From: Streptomyces sp. 71268
GTDB lineage: Bacteria > Actinomycetota > Actinomycetes > Streptomycetales > Streptomycetaceae
Reading direction: 5' to 3'
DNA: 64,000 bases
Assembly: GCF_029392895.1 (NCBI RefSeq)
Contig: NZ_CP114200.1
Coordinates: forward strand, 1,331,501 to 1,395,500
Shown here: one piece after another, positions 1-8,663 of the stretch
How positions within the stretch are numbered: the stretch's first letter is position 1
Layout: every line of letters begins with the position of its first letter
The notes under the pieces: generated by a model
Told to the model about the DNA's origin: nothing
The model's input: only the letters and a program-made list of their open reading frames with translations
Databases searched by the model: none
Position numbers and translations under genes: made by a program

Positions 1-529
1 CCGTGGCCGGTTCCCGCCGGCCGTCCGGGGCGTCGCCCCGCGTCTCGTCGGCGGCGGGCGGCGGATCGTTGGTCGGGGGGTCGTTGGTCGGGGGTTGCCC
101 CTGGTCGCCCGGGGGACACGCGACCGTGAACGCCTTGCGCCGGTCCTCGTCCCACTCCTCCCCCGCGCCGTTCCAGGTGAGTTCGTAGCCGCCGCTGGGG
201 AGGGTGTACGGGCCGGTGTGGCCCCGGCCGGCCTCGATGAGGATGGTGCCGTCGATGCCGGGCAGCTCGCGGGGGTTCGGGCGCGGCGCGATCCGCCAGG
301 GCAGCTCCCGCGAGTCGGGGACGTCGGCGGCGACGAGGTAGAAGGCGCAGACCGTGCGCTCGTCCCGGGGGTCCCGCACGGGTGTGTCCACGTCGTGGAT
401 GCGGATGTCCGCGCCCGGCGCCTCGGCGGCGGGCGCCTCCGGCGCGGCGACGGCGCCGGTGGCCAGCGCGGCCACGACGACCACGGCGGCGCGAGCGCCG
501 GCGAGACGGAGCGGTACCGGGGCGGCCAT
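1..529 (-). CDS. Secreted protein, N-terminal part (cut by left window edge)
   Basis: Reading leftward from ATG at 529 the frame stays open to the window edge, giving at least 176 residues. The start has a good ribosome site (AGGAG six bases upstream). Residues 1-30 form a signal peptide: short basic start, then an Ala/Val-rich core ending in an AVAAPEA-type cleavage region. The mature part has two Cys (in TVCAFY and VACPPG) that could form a disulfide. It then becomes Pro/Asn/Asp-rich with a direct PPTND repeat near residues 146-156, which looks like a cell-wall-spanning or pre-anchor linker, so a C-terminal membrane or sortase anchor may lie outside the window. I do not recognise the family; export is inferred from the signal peptide. 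It follows the MFS gene on the same strand, separated by a strong palindrome. Confidence 0.7.
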   Translation of the reverse strand, partial: MAAPVPLRLAGARAAVVVVAALATGAVAAPEAPAAEAPGADIRIHDVDTPVRDPRDERTVCAFYLVAADVPDSRELPWRIAPRPNPRELPGIDGTILIEAGRGHTGPYTLPSGGYELTWNGAGEEWDEDRRKAFTVACPPGDQGQPPTNDPPTNDPPPAADETRGDAPDGRREPAT

Positions 530-683
530 GTGGGTCTCCTTCACACCGGGACGTTTCGTCCGACCGGTCATACGTTTCATACGAATCAGTCGTTTGCCTG
601 ACTACGTGTCACGTGCACGACGCGACGAAACGACCGCCGCCCGAACGCCCGCCCCTACCCCCCAGCCGGCCCAACCCCCACTG

Positions 684-711
684 CCCGTACGGCCCGCGCG
701 GGCCGTACGGG
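684..711 (-). terminator. 28-bp perfect palindrome behind the MFS gene
   Basis: Positions 684-697 are exactly self-complementary to 698-711 (CCCGTACGGCCCGC and its complement), with no loop bases in the DNA. It lies about 100 bases past the stop of the MFS gene and 155 bases before the start of the next leftward gene. No T-run follows, as is usual for Streptomyces terminators. Termination is inferred; a protein-binding palindrome is the alternative. Confidence 0.55.
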
Positions 712-809
712 AGGCGGACGGGCGAGGCGGGGCCGGGCGAGCGCGGCGAGCCCGCCGGTCAGGGTTGACCCCCGGACGCGCGGGCCGGTCGCTCCGCGAG
801 GCGCGGCGG

Positions 810-2204
810 TCAGGGTCGCCGGCGGGTGGTGGCCTCGCCGCCGCGCGGTTCTGGCCCGGGGGCGAGGTCCGGCGTCGGCGGGTGGCCCGACGCGGCGTCG
901 CGCGGTGCGCCCCGGGCCGCCGTGCGCGAGGCCGCGTCGCCCCCGTGCCGCAGGTCGCGTCCGGCGACCACCGCCGAGCCGAGCAGCAACAGGCCGAGCA
1001 GCGCGAACGGCGCCGCCGTGCCGGCGAGGCCGGCCAGGGCGCCGGCGGCGGCCGGCGCGGCGGCCTGGCCGAACCGGTTGCCGGTCAGCCGCAGCGCGAG
1101 TGCGGTGCTGCGCGCGCCGTCGGGCGCGGCCCGCACCACCGTGGTCATCGACAGCGGCTGCCCCACGCCGAGCGCGAACCCGAGCAGGGCCAGCGCTGTC
1201 GCCAGGCCCCACACCGGCAGCGGCAGCGCGACGCTCGCGCACAGCACCGCCGCCAGCAGGCAACTCCCGGCCATCAGCGCGGTGCGGCCGACCAGTCGGA
1301 TCATCGGCGTCATCACCAGTCGGCAGGCGATGGTGGCCGCGGCCCGCAGGCTGAGCAGCAGCCCGACGGTGGCCGGGGCGATGCCACGGTGCTCACCGAG
1401 CACGGGCAGGTAAGCGGTGAGGACGTCGGTCGTGGAGAGCACGGCGAGGCTGATGAAGATGCCGGAGGCCACGCCGCGCGAGCGCATGATGCCCCAGACG
1501 GACACGGACGGCCCGGCCGGCCGTTCGCCCGCCTCGCCCGCCTCGCGCGCCGCCGGCCGCGCGCCCCGCGCGCCGGCGCGCTCGCCCGAGCCTCCGCCGG
1601 TGCTCCCGCCGGCGCTCTCGACGCGCCACAGGCCGGCGAACGAGCACAGCGCCACCGCCGCCGAGGTGAGCAGCGCCGTGGCGCTGGTGCGGGCCAACTG
1701 GTCGCCCTGCGCCGAGACCAGCAGCCCGGCGGCGATCGGTCCCACGAGTTGGCCGAGCGAGGCGCCGATGGTGAAGTGGCCGAAGTTGCGGTCCTGGTCG
1801 GCGGCGGCGCTGCGGCGGGCCACGATGGACTGCGCGCCGATCACGAACGCCAGGTGCCCGAGGCCCATGACGCCGCTCCACAGCGCCATCGCCGACAGCG
1901 AACCGGCCTGCCCGCTGAGCGCGCAGCCCCCCGCGATGAGTACGACGCCCACGGGCAGCAGCGGGGCGGCGCGGCCGTGGTCGGTGCGGCGGCCCAGCGG
2001 TACGGCGGCGAACAGCGGCAGCAGCGCGTACACGCCGGCGATGATCCCCACCGCGCGGGCGTCCGCGCCCAGCGCGAGGGCCCGGTAGGAGACGGCCGGC
2101 CTGGCCATGCTCACCGCCCCCTGCGCGAACGCGAAGGCGATGACCAAGCGCAGCAGCCAGCCCCTACCGGGCCTCGTCCCCGTCTTCCCCGTCGTCCCCG
2201 TCAT
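810..2204 (-). CDS. MFS transporter
   Basis: This 464-residue protein has about twelve hydrophobic helices in two halves, with a GRRTDHGR-like loop after helix 2 (near residue 71) typical of the major facilitator superfamily. A hydrophilic loop around residues 200-240, rich in Gly, Ala, Arg and Glu, separates the halves and is longer than usual. The C-terminus is a basic, disordered tail. Substrate cannot be told from sequence; drug or metabolite efflux is typical for such 12-helix proteins. ATG at 2204 lies three bases after the stop of the CitMHS-like gene (TGA-GGC-ATG), so the two are probably translationally coupled and in one operon. Confidence 0.85.
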   Translation of the reverse strand: MTGTTGKTGTRPGRGWLLRLVIAFAFAQGAVSMARPAVSYRALALGADARAVGIIAGVYALLPLFAAVPLGRRTDHGRAAPLLPVGVVLIAGGCALSGQAGSLSAMALWSGVMGLGHLAFVIGAQSIVARRSAAADQDRNFGHFTIGASLGQLVGPIAAGLLVSAQGDQLARTSATALLTSAAVALCSFAGLWRVESAGGSTGGGSGERAGARGARPAAREAGEAGERPAGPSVSVWGIMRSRGVASGIFISLAVLSTTDVLTAYLPVLGEHRGIAPATVGLLLSLRAAATIACRLVMTPMIRLVGRTALMAGSCLLAAVLCASVALPLPVWGLATALALLGFALGVGQPLSMTTVVRAAPDGARSTALALRLTGNRFGQAAAPAAAGALAGLAGTAAPFALLGLLLLGSAVVAGRDLRHGGDAASRTAARGAPRDAASGHPPTPDLAPGPEPRGGEATTRRRP

Positions 2205-2207
2205 GCC

Positions 2208-3776
2208 TCAGATGATGCCGAACGCCAGACTGGCGCCCAGCACCACCAGGGCGGTGAGCGCCGCCCACTTCACGGTGAAGCGGGTGTGGTCGCCGAACTC
2301 CACCTTGGCCATGCCGACCAGCACGTAGACGGCGGGCACCAACGGGCTCGACATGTGCAGGGCCTGGCCGACGAGGGAGGCGCGGGCGATCTCCGTGGGC
2401 GAGACGCCGTGCGCGGCGCCGGCCTCGGCCAGGATGGGCACGATGCCGAAGTAGAAGCCGTCGTTGGACATGAAGTACGTGAGCGGGATGCTCAGCACGC
2501 CGGTGACCACGGCCATGTGCGGTCCGAGCCCGTCGGGTACGCCGTCCACCAGCCAGCGGGCCATGTGCTCGACCATGCCGGTGCCGGTGAGGACGCCGGT
2601 GAACACGGCCGCGGCGAAGACCATGCCGGAGACGTTGAGCACGTTCTCCGAGTGCGCGGCGATGCGCGCCTTCTGGTCGGGCATGTGCGGGAAGTTGACG
2701 GTGAGCGCGACCGCCGCGCCCAGCAGGAAGAGCACCGGTATCGGCAGGGTCTGCAGGATCAGCAGGGTGAGCAGGGTCGCGGTGAGGGCGGCGTTGAACC
2801 AGTACAGCTTCGGGCGCAGCGTCGGCCGGTTCGGGTCCAGGGTCTGCGGGTCGTCGGCGGCGCCGGTGTCGGCGCCGGCGTCGCTCGCCGTGGTGGACGC
2901 GGGGGGCGCGGTGCACGCGGTGGCCGGGCCGTCGGGTCGGGCCTCCGCGTCGCCCGCGCCGGGCTGGTCGGCCGGGCCCTGCCCTGTCCCGCCGCCCGTC
3001 GGGAAGCGGCCCTTCGTCAGCGGTACGCGCCCGGGCCCGCCCGCGGCGGCCACCGCGACGGTGGGTGCGTCGGCGCCGCCGACCGCGGCGAACACCGGTT
3101 CGTCCGCCCGCGCGCCCGGGGCCACCTCCCGCGCCGGCGCGTCATCCTCGTCGAGGGTGAGCAGGCCGAGCCGCCCGCGCTCGCGCCGGCCGAGCACGTA
3201 CGCGAGGAAGAAGACGAAGAGCAGGCCGACCGCGAGCGCCGGGATCATCGGTACGAAGATCTCGCCCGCGTCCAGTTCGAGGGCGGTGGCGGCGCGGGCG
3301 GTGGGGCCGCCCCAGGGCACGGTGTTCATCACGCCGTTGGCGGTGGCCGCGACGCAGGTCATGACGAGCACGCTCATCTTCAGCCGCCGGTAGAGCGGCA
3401 GCATCGCCGACACGGTGATCATGAAGGTGGTGGACCCGTCGCCGTCGAGCGAGACCACGGCGGCCAGCACGGCGGTGCCGACCACGATCCGCACCGGATC
3501 GGCCTTGCAGAACCGCAGGATGAGCCGGACGATCGGGTCGAAGAGCCCGACGTCGATCATGACCCCGAAGTAGATGATGGCGAACATGAGCATGGCCGCC
3601 GTGGGCGCCAGGTCGCCTATCCCGTCGAGCACGTACTCGCCCAGGTGCGCGCCCTTCCCTACCAGGACGCAGAACAGCGCCGGAACGAGCACCAGCGCCG
3701 CCAGCGGGGACATCTTCTTCATCATGATCAGCACCAGGAAGGTGGCGATCATGACAAATCCGAGGATGGTCAGCAT
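2208..3776 (-). CDS. CitMHS-family citrate:cation symporter
   Basis: The 522-residue membrane protein matches the CitM/CitH family (uptake of citrate complexed to Mg2+ or Ca2+). It starts MLTILGFVMIATFLVLIMMKK and contains VSLDGDGSTTFMITVSAM and the VPWGGPTARAATAL signature, both conserved in this family. ATG at 3776 is chosen because GAGGT lies four bases upstream and residues from there align with the usual N-terminus; upstream in-frame starts would add a non-conserved basic stretch. Odd feature: a hydrophilic, Ala/Pro/Gly-rich cytoplasmic loop of over 100 residues (about 215-335) between the two membrane halves, longer than usual. A CitB-like response regulator occurs 17 kb away at 20749-21423, but no sensor kinase is in the window. 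Confidence 0.88.
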   Translation of the reverse strand: MLTILGFVMIATFLVLIMMKKMSPLAALVLVPALFCVLVGKGAHLGEYVLDGIGDLAPTAAMLMFAIIYFGVMIDVGLFDPIVRLILRFCKADPVRIVVGTAVLAAVVSLDGDGSTTFMITVSAMLPLYRRLKMSVLVMTCVAATANGVMNTVPWGGPTARAATALELDAGEIFVPMIPALAVGLLFVFFLAYVLGRRERGRLGLLTLDEDDAPAREVAPGARADEPVFAAVGGADAPTVAVAAAGGPGRVPLTKGRFPTGGGTGQGPADQPGAGDAEARPDGPATACTAPPASTTASDAGADTGAADDPQTLDPNRPTLRPKLYWFNAALTATLLTLLILQTLPIPVLFLLGAAVALTVNFPHMPDQKARIAAHSENVLNVSGMVFAAAVFTGVLTGTGMVEHMARWLVDGVPDGLGPHMAVVTGVLSIPLTYFMSNDGFYFGIVPILAEAGAAHGVSPTEIARASLVGQALHMSSPLVPAVYVLVGMAKVEFGDHTRFTVKWAALTALVVLGASLAFGII

Positions 3777-3844
3777 GGGTACCTCACGTTCGCCTTCGAA
3801 CGCCGCCGAGGGGCGGGCAGCGCCGCCGGAAGGGCGGTGAGGCG

Positions 3845-3874
3845 ACGTTAGGCGCGGCAACTTTGCGTTAACAA
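3845..3874 (-). promoter_or_regulatory. Likely promoter of the CitMHS/MFS operon
   Basis: On the minus strand TTGTTA (3874-3869) and TAACGT (3850-3845) are separated by 18 bases, a plausible -35/-10 pair about 70 bases upstream of the CitMHS start at 3776. The -35 region overlaps a GTTAAC palindrome. Confidence 0.45.
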
Positions 3875-4107
3875 GGCCTTGACGTGCGAGCAATACGCGC
3901 AAAACACCAGGTCAGCCGCGTGTGGCGGAGTCACCACACCCCAGACGACACGTCGGACACGCCGGGCACCACCGCCCCCACCGCTCACCCGCACTCGGCG
4001 CGGGGCGCGGCATGGGGAGGGCGGCGGCGCGGCACTGGTCGAGGGAGCGCGGGAGCGGTTAGGCATCGGGTCGCACGCGGGGCGACGTGCCGGGCGGGGC
4101 CGGTGCA

Positions 4108-4149
4108 TTGACGCCGCACCCCGTCATTCCTATGGTCAAGCATAGGAAT
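4108..4149 (+). promoter_or_regulatory. hmgA promoter with overlapping inverted-repeat operator
   Basis: TTGACG (4108-4113) and TATGGT (4131-4136) are spaced 17 bases apart, a good vegetative promoter 50 bases before hmgA. A perfect 9-bp inverted repeat, ATTCCTATG-N6-CATAGGAAT (4126-4149), covers the -10 and start-site region. This placement fits repression. The GntR/UTRA gene directly behind hmgA is the natural candidate to bind it (inference). Confidence 0.65.
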
Positions 4150-4184
4150 TCTTCGATGGTGGATCTCGATGGTGGGAGCACGCG

Positions 4185-5528
4185 ATGAGCGGCACGGACA
4201 ACGAGCAAGCGAGGAAGGTCGCCGAGGGGCTGGCGTACAGCTCCGGCTTCGGTAACGAACACAGCAGCGAGGCGGTGCCCGGGGCGCTGCCGCACGGCCG
4301 CAACTCGCCCCAGCGCGCCCCGCTCGGCCTGTACGCGGAGCAACTCAGCGGCAGCGCCTTCACCGAGCCCCGGCGCAACAACCGCCGCTCCTGGCTCTAC
4401 CGCATCAGCCCGTCGGCGGCGCACCCGCCGTTCACCCGGATCGACAACGGCGCGCTGCGCGGCGCCCCGTTCGCCGGCCCCGAGCAGGTGCCCGACCCCA
4501 ACCGGCTGCGCTGGGACCCGATGCCGGAGCCGGCCGCCGGCACCGACTTCATCGCCGGCCTGTGGACGCTCGGTGGCAACGGCGACGCCGCCCAGCGCAC
4601 CGGCATGGCCATCCACCTCTACGCCGCCAACGCCTCGATGACCGACCGGGTCTTCAGCGACTCCGACGGCGAGTTGCTGATCGTGCCCGAGAGCGGCGGG
4701 CTGCTGCTGCGCACGGAGTTCGGACTGCTGCGCGCCGAGCCGGGCGAGGTGGCGCTCATCCCGCGCGGCGTGCGGTTCCGCGTCGAACTCCTCGACGCGA
4801 GCGCGCGCGGCTACGTCTGCGAGAACTACGGCCAGCCCTTCGTCCTGCCCGACCTCGGCCCGATCGGCGCCAACGGCCTGGCCAACCCGCGCGACTTCCG
4901 GGCCCCGGTGGCCGCGTACGAGGAGCGCGAGGCGCCCACCGAGGTGGTCAACAAGTTCTGCGGCAACCTGTGGGCCGCGACGTACGACCACTCCCCGCTC
5001 GACGTCGTCGCCTGGCACGGCAACCACGTGCCGTACGTCTACGACCTGCACCGCTTCAACGTCATCGGCTCGATCAGCTACGACCACCCCGACCCGTCCA
5101 TCTTCACGGTGCTCACCTCGCCCTCGGACACCCCCGGCCTGGCGGGCGTGGACTTCGTGGTCTTCGCGCCGCGCTGGCTGGTGGGCGAGGACACCTTCCG
5201 GCCGCCGTACTTCCACCGCAACGTGATGAGCGAGTACATGGGCCTGATCGAGGGCGCCTACGACGCGAAGAAGGCGGGCAAGGGCGGCTTCGTGCCCGGC
5301 GGCGGCTCGCTGCACAACATGATGTCGGCGCACGGGCCCGACCGGACGACCTTCGACCGGGCGAGCGCGGCCGAACTCCTGCCGCAGAAGATCGACAACG
5401 GCCTGGCCTTCATGTTCGAGACCCGCTGGCCGGTCATCACCACCCCGCAGGCGATCGAAGCCGACCACCTGCAGAGCGGTTATGACGATGTGTGGCAGGG
5501 TCTGGAGCGCCATTTCCGGTCGTCGTAG
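4185..5528 (+). CDS. hmgA: Homogentisate 1,2-dioxygenase
   Basis: This cytoplasmic non-haem iron enzyme opens the ring of homogentisate to maleylacetoacetate in tyrosine and phenylalanine breakdown. The 447 residues match the family's full length, beginning with the conserved [13 protein letters not shown] stretch. By alignment to the human enzyme the iron ligands are present: His344 and Glu350 in [13 protein letters not shown], and His383 in SAHGPD. ATG at 4185 has GGGAG six bases upstream. It is the first gene of a two-gene unit with a GntR regulator 12 bases downstream. No fumarylacetoacetate hydrolase or 4-hydroxyphenylpyruvate dioxygenase gene lies nearby, so the rest of the pathway is elsewhere. 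Confidence 0.96.
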   Translation: MSGTDNEQARKVAEGLAYSSGFGNEHSSEAVPGALPHGRNSPQRAPLGLYAEQLSGSAFTEPRRNNRRSWLYRISPSAAHPPFTRIDNGALRGAPFAGPEQVPDPNRLRWDPMPEPAAGTDFIAGLWTLGGNGDAAQRTGMAIHLYAANASMTDRVFSDSDGELLIVPESGGLLLRTEFGLLRAEPGEVALIPRGVRFRVELLDASARGYVCENYGQPFVLPDLGPIGANGLANPRDFRAPVAAYEEREAPTEVVNKFCGNLWAATYDHSPLDVVAWHGNHVPYVYDLHRFNVIGSISYDHPDPSIFTVLTSPSDTPGLAGVDFVVFAPRWLVGEDTFRPPYFHRNVMSEYMGLIEGAYDAKKAGKGGFVPGGGSLHNMMSAHGPDRTTFDRASAAELLPQKIDNGLAFMFETRWPVITTPQAIEADHLQSGYDDVWQGLERHFRSS

Positions 5529-5540
5529 TACGGAGCCAAC

Positions 5541-6290
5541 GTGACCACCTTCGCTCCCGACTCGCTCGCCCTGAACCGCAAGCTGCCGCTCTGGTACCAG
5601 GTGTCGCAGTCGTTGCGCGCCTCCATACTGGGCCGCCGCCCGGAGGAGCCGCTGCGCCTGCCCACCGAGGACCGGTTGGCCGAGCACTACGGGGTCAGCG
5701 TCCTCACCATGCGGCAGGCGCTCAAGGAGTTGGAGGCGGAGGGGCTGATCAGCCGGCACCGGCGGCGCGGCACGTTCATCGAGCCTAGCGCGCGGCGCGG
5801 TGCCCCGGTGCGGCTGCTCGGTTCGGTGGACGCGATAGTGGCCCAGCAGTCGGGTGAGCGCACCACGCTGCTGGGCCACGGCACCGAACCGATCCCGGCC
5901 GACCTCGCCGAGCACTTCCCGGGCCGCACCGAGGCGGTGGCCTACCGCAGGCTGCGCTGCGAGGAGGAGAGCGGTGAACCGACCAACTGGGCGCACAACC
6001 TGATCCGGCCCGACATCGCCGAGAAGATCGACCTCGACGACCTGACCCGCTGGCCCATGACCAAGGTGTTGCGGGACGCGGTCGGGGTGCGCATCAGCCG
6101 CATCACGGACACGGTCGAAGCCCGCCTCGCCGACCCGGAGACGGCGGGGCTCCTGAACGTGCCGCTGCTGAGCCCGATCCTGCACTACACGGGGCTGACC
6201 TACGACGAGGACGGCGAGATCGTGGACGTGGCCCGCATCCGCTACCGGGGTGACCGTTTCTCCTTCACGGTCACCCTGGACGCCCACTGA
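5541..6290 (+). CDS. GntR/HutC-type regulator with UTRA domain
   Basis: The 249-residue protein has an N-terminal winged helix-turn-helix (about residues 15-80, with LPTEDRLAEHYGVSVLTMRQALKELEAEGLISRHRRRGTF, here only its outline given) and a C-terminal UTRA effector domain (about 100-245). HutC-type GntR proteins usually sense a pathway metabolite and bind an inverted repeat. The start is GTG at 5541, with GGAG six bases upstream. It follows hmgA by 12 bases and is most likely co-transcribed. The 9-bp inverted repeat over the hmgA promoter (4126-4149) is the likely site, implying autoregulation with homogentisate or a related aromatic acid as inducer (inference). Confidence 0.88.
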   Translation: MTTFAPDSLALNRKLPLWYQVSQSLRASILGRRPEEPLRLPTEDRLAEHYGVSVLTMRQALKELEAEGLISRHRRRGTFIEPSARRGAPVRLLGSVDAIVAQQSGERTTLLGHGTEPIPADLAEHFPGRTEAVAYRRLRCEEESGEPTNWAHNLIRPDIAEKIDLDDLTRWPMTKVLRDAVGVRISRITDTVEARLADPETAGLLNVPLLSPILHYTGLTYDEDGEIVDVARIRYRGDRFSFTVTLDAH

Positions 6291-6443
6291 GCCACCGCCA
6301 CCCCGCGTGAGGCCCCGCGCCGCGCCTCCGCGCGCGAGCGCGCCCACCGCCGGCGCGGCGGCTCGGCCGCGCGCCGGCGCAGACCCGGGCCCGCGCCGGG
6401 CATGGCTACCATGCTGGAGGCACAGACGTCGGGGAGGGCTGCC

Positions 6444-7760
6444 GTGGCGGTAACGGACGCCGGTGGGGGCGGGGCGCCGGAGCTGGCGGACGTGATGCCG
6501 TGGTCCGTGGCGCCGCTGCGACTCGGCCGGTCCTGGGTACTGGCCCCCGACGCCGCCTCGCTCACGGCCCGCTGGGACCGGCTGCTGCGCACCGACGACG
6601 AGGCCGACCGCACGGCCCTGTTCCACCCCACCCGGGCCCGTACGCCGCACACCGCCGTCGCCCAGCTCCCCGGCCAGCCCGGCGCCACCACCAGGTTCGC
6701 CCGCGAGCGGGGCCGCTGCCCACAGCCGGTGCGGATCGCCCACGGCCCTTACGACCAGCAGTGGCTGATCCCCGATCACCGGCTGATCGACGCGGCCAGG
6801 CCCGAGCTGTGGCGGGTGGCCGACGAGCACCAGATCCACCTGCTCGAACCGGCCCGCGAGGCGCCGCCCCGCGCCGGCCAGCGCGGCACGCGCGCGACGC
6901 CGCCGGGCCCGCCCCCGACGGAGGCCGAGCTCTCCTTCGCCGCGCTCCTCCCCGACGGGCACTCCCCCGCCGGCCGACCTGGCCGCATCCGCCCGCTCTA
7001 CCGCCGCCCCGGCGCCCGCGAACCCAACGTCGCCCCGGGACTCCTCGCCCACCTGGCCCGCCGGCTCGGGCGCGAGGTCGCGGCCGACGACCTGTTCGCC
7101 TGGATCGCCGCCGTCGCGCGGCGCGGGCCGGGGGGCGCGACGGTCGTGCCGCTGACCGCCTCGCCCGAACTCTGGGAGGCGGGTGTCGCGCTCGGCCGAC
7201 GCCGGGTCTGGCTCCACACCCGAGGCGCCCGCGGCGGCCCGGCGGCCGGGGCGCCGGGAGCAGCCGCCGGGGCCGGGGGCCGGCCCCGGCTGCCGGGCGG
7301 TCAGCGTCCGTACGTGCGGGCCGCGCTCACGGGCCGACTCGCCCCTGACGCGCTGGGCTACGACCCCGAGGAGCGCGCGCTCCGCCTGGGGAACGGCCGG
7401 ATCTCGCCGGTGGCCTATGCCGCGTGGGAGTACCACAGCGGCGGGGTGCGGGTGTTGGAGAGCTGGTTCGAGCGGCGCGCCACGCCCGGCCCGGCCGGCA
7501 CCCTGGACGCCATCGGGCCGCGCGACTGGCCCCAGGAGTGGACGTCGGACCTGCTGGAGCTGATCACGGTCCTCACCTTGCTGGCCGAGCTGCGCGAGCC
7601 GACCGGGCAACTGCGTAAGGAGCTGGCCGACGGTCCGCTGATCGCGGTGGGCGAGCTGACCGAGGCGGGCGTGCTGCCGGTTCCGGAGGCCGCCCGACGG
7701 CCCGCGTCGGTCCTGGACCACCACGAGGAAGGCCCGGAGGGACAGTTCGCGCTGTTGTGA
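6444..7760 (+). CDS. Type ISP restriction enzyme-like specificity-domain protein
   Basis: The protein has about 438 residues. It contains an IPDHRLIDAARPELWRV segment, RIRPLYRRPG, and WLHTRGARGG, which I associate with actinobacterial proteins annotated as type ISP restriction/modification enzymes; these correspond to the C-terminal target-recognition part. I see no SAM-binding, helicase or nuclease motif in it and no such gene beside it, so it is probably not a working restriction system by itself. GTG at 6444 is chosen because GGGGAGGG sits five bases upstream; in-frame ATGs at 6402 and 6411 lack a ribosome site. The central part (about residues 240-275) is Gly/Ala/Arg-rich. Family assignment is from memory of sequence signatures and needs a profile search. 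Confidence 0.6.
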   Translation: MAVTDAGGGGAPELADVMPWSVAPLRLGRSWVLAPDAASLTARWDRLLRTDDEADRTALFHPTRARTPHTAVAQLPGQPGATTRFARERGRCPQPVRIAHGPYDQQWLIPDHRLIDAARPELWRVADEHQIHLLEPAREAPPRAGQRGTRATPPGPPPTEAELSFAALLPDGHSPAGRPGRIRPLYRRPGAREPNVAPGLLAHLARRLGREVAADDLFAWIAAVARRGPGGATVVPLTASPELWEAGVALGRRRVWLHTRGARGGPAAGAPGAAAGAGGRPRLPGGQRPYVRAALTGRLAPDALGYDPEERALRLGNGRISPVAYAAWEYHSGGVRVLESWFERRATPGPAGTLDAIGPRDWPQEWTSDLLELITVLTLLAELREPTGQLRKELADGPLIAVGELTEAGVLPVPEAARRPASVLDHHEEGPEGQFALL

Positions 7761-8120
7761 GGCCGCTTCGAGCCGGCGGCGCCGGCACCCGGTACGCCGG
7801 GGGCGGGCCGCCGGGTACAACGGGCCGTCTGGCGCGCACAGGGCCGCCTGGCGGAGGCACACGCCTCGCGGCACGGCTGCCACAGCGCGGGGCCGGCGGA
7901 TCGGCCGACCCGCGCGGCGGGGCGCGGGCGAGGGAGGCGACGCGGATGGCCTGAGCGGGTCACCGGGCGGGGCGACGGCGGGACTGGCCGGGCCGCTCAC
8001 ACCGTGGCGGCTACGGGGCGCCTGTCCGGCCTGGTCGTGTGTCCAGGCCGGACCGATTCGATCGGGAACGAGCGGGGGTGAAGGAGTCTCGTCTGTCGAA
8101 CGGGCACAGCGTCCGGTCGG
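7761..8120. other. Intergenic, no feature seen
   Basis: This stretch lies between two convergent genes. Short open frames here have no ribosome sites or recognisable protein sequence. I see no long hairpin or promoter. Confidence 0.5.
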
Positions 8121-8384
8121 TCAGCCTCTGCTGCCGAACAGCGAACGCCGCAGTCGCCGCAGTGGCGCGAACAGCGACACCCGGGCACCCCGGCTCTTCT
8201 TCGTGCGTGCGTGGTCGCGCGCGGTCAACTCCTGCATCAGCACCGTGGCGCCCTCCGCCTCGCGCTGCGGCACCGCTGGGCCGCCGAGCACCGCGAGGTG
8301 GCGGTCGAGACGCGCACTGGACGCGCCGCTCCCACAGTTGATCGCAGGCACTCGTGGCCTGCTTCGCATTGCTATCTGCTCCAT
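8121..8384 (-). CDS. Small conserved basic protein, function unknown
   Basis: This 87-residue protein begins MEQIAMRSRPRVPAINCGS and ends in a basic helix, APLRRLRRSLFGSRG. The ATG at 8384 has GGGGAG four bases upstream, which decides it against an in-frame start four codons earlier. G+C at third codon positions is high, supporting real coding. The central part (SARLDRHLAVLGGPAVPQREAEGATVLMQEL, outlined only) resembles small uncharacterised Streptomyces proteins I have seen. No domain is known to me. It stands alone between the type ISP-like gene and the lipase. Confidence 0.6.
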   Translation of the reverse strand: MEQIAMRSRPRVPAINCGSGASSARLDRHLAVLGGPAVPQREAEGATVLMQELTARDHARTKKSRGARVSLFAPLRRLRRSLFGSRG

Positions 8385-8593
8385 GACACTCCCCACCCGT
8401 CGTAGGCACCCGCCCCGGGCAGAGTAACCCTACCTCCCCCTGCCGTCACCCATGCATCCCACACCTCGGATTCACGGTGGCGTCAAGGAGGTTGACAGAC
8501 GTTTTCCCAGCGTGGCGCGTTCGTACGGCTGATTGGCGCGCTCTGGGCCACCCACGCGCCCGCACACCAATCCGCCGTACGCCCGCCCGTCGG

Positions 8594-8633
8594 CGCCTTC
8601 TCCCCGCCGGTGCGGGTCAGTGGGGAGAAGGCG
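8594..8633 (-). terminator. Hairpin behind the SGNH lipase gene
   Basis: CGCCTTCTCCCC (8594-8605) and GGGGAGAAGGCG (8622-8633) form a perfect 12-bp stem with a 16-base loop, 30 bases past the lipase stop codon. There is no T-run. A factor-assisted or stem-only terminator is likely. Confidence 0.6.
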
Positions 8634-8663
8634 TGCCTGACCGGGACCGGCTGGGTCGCCGGG

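Noticed and set aside
354..3851. A 1165-codon open frame on the plus strand opposite the two transporters
   Set aside because: It is a shadow of high G+C: low-complexity Arg/Gly/Ala sequence with no domain, opposite two clear membrane proteins.
4059..8000. A 1313-codon open frame on the minus strand opposite hmgA, GntR and the type ISP-like gene
   Set aside because: The plus-strand genes are recognisable families with ribosome sites; the opposite frame is Arg/Gly-rich filler.
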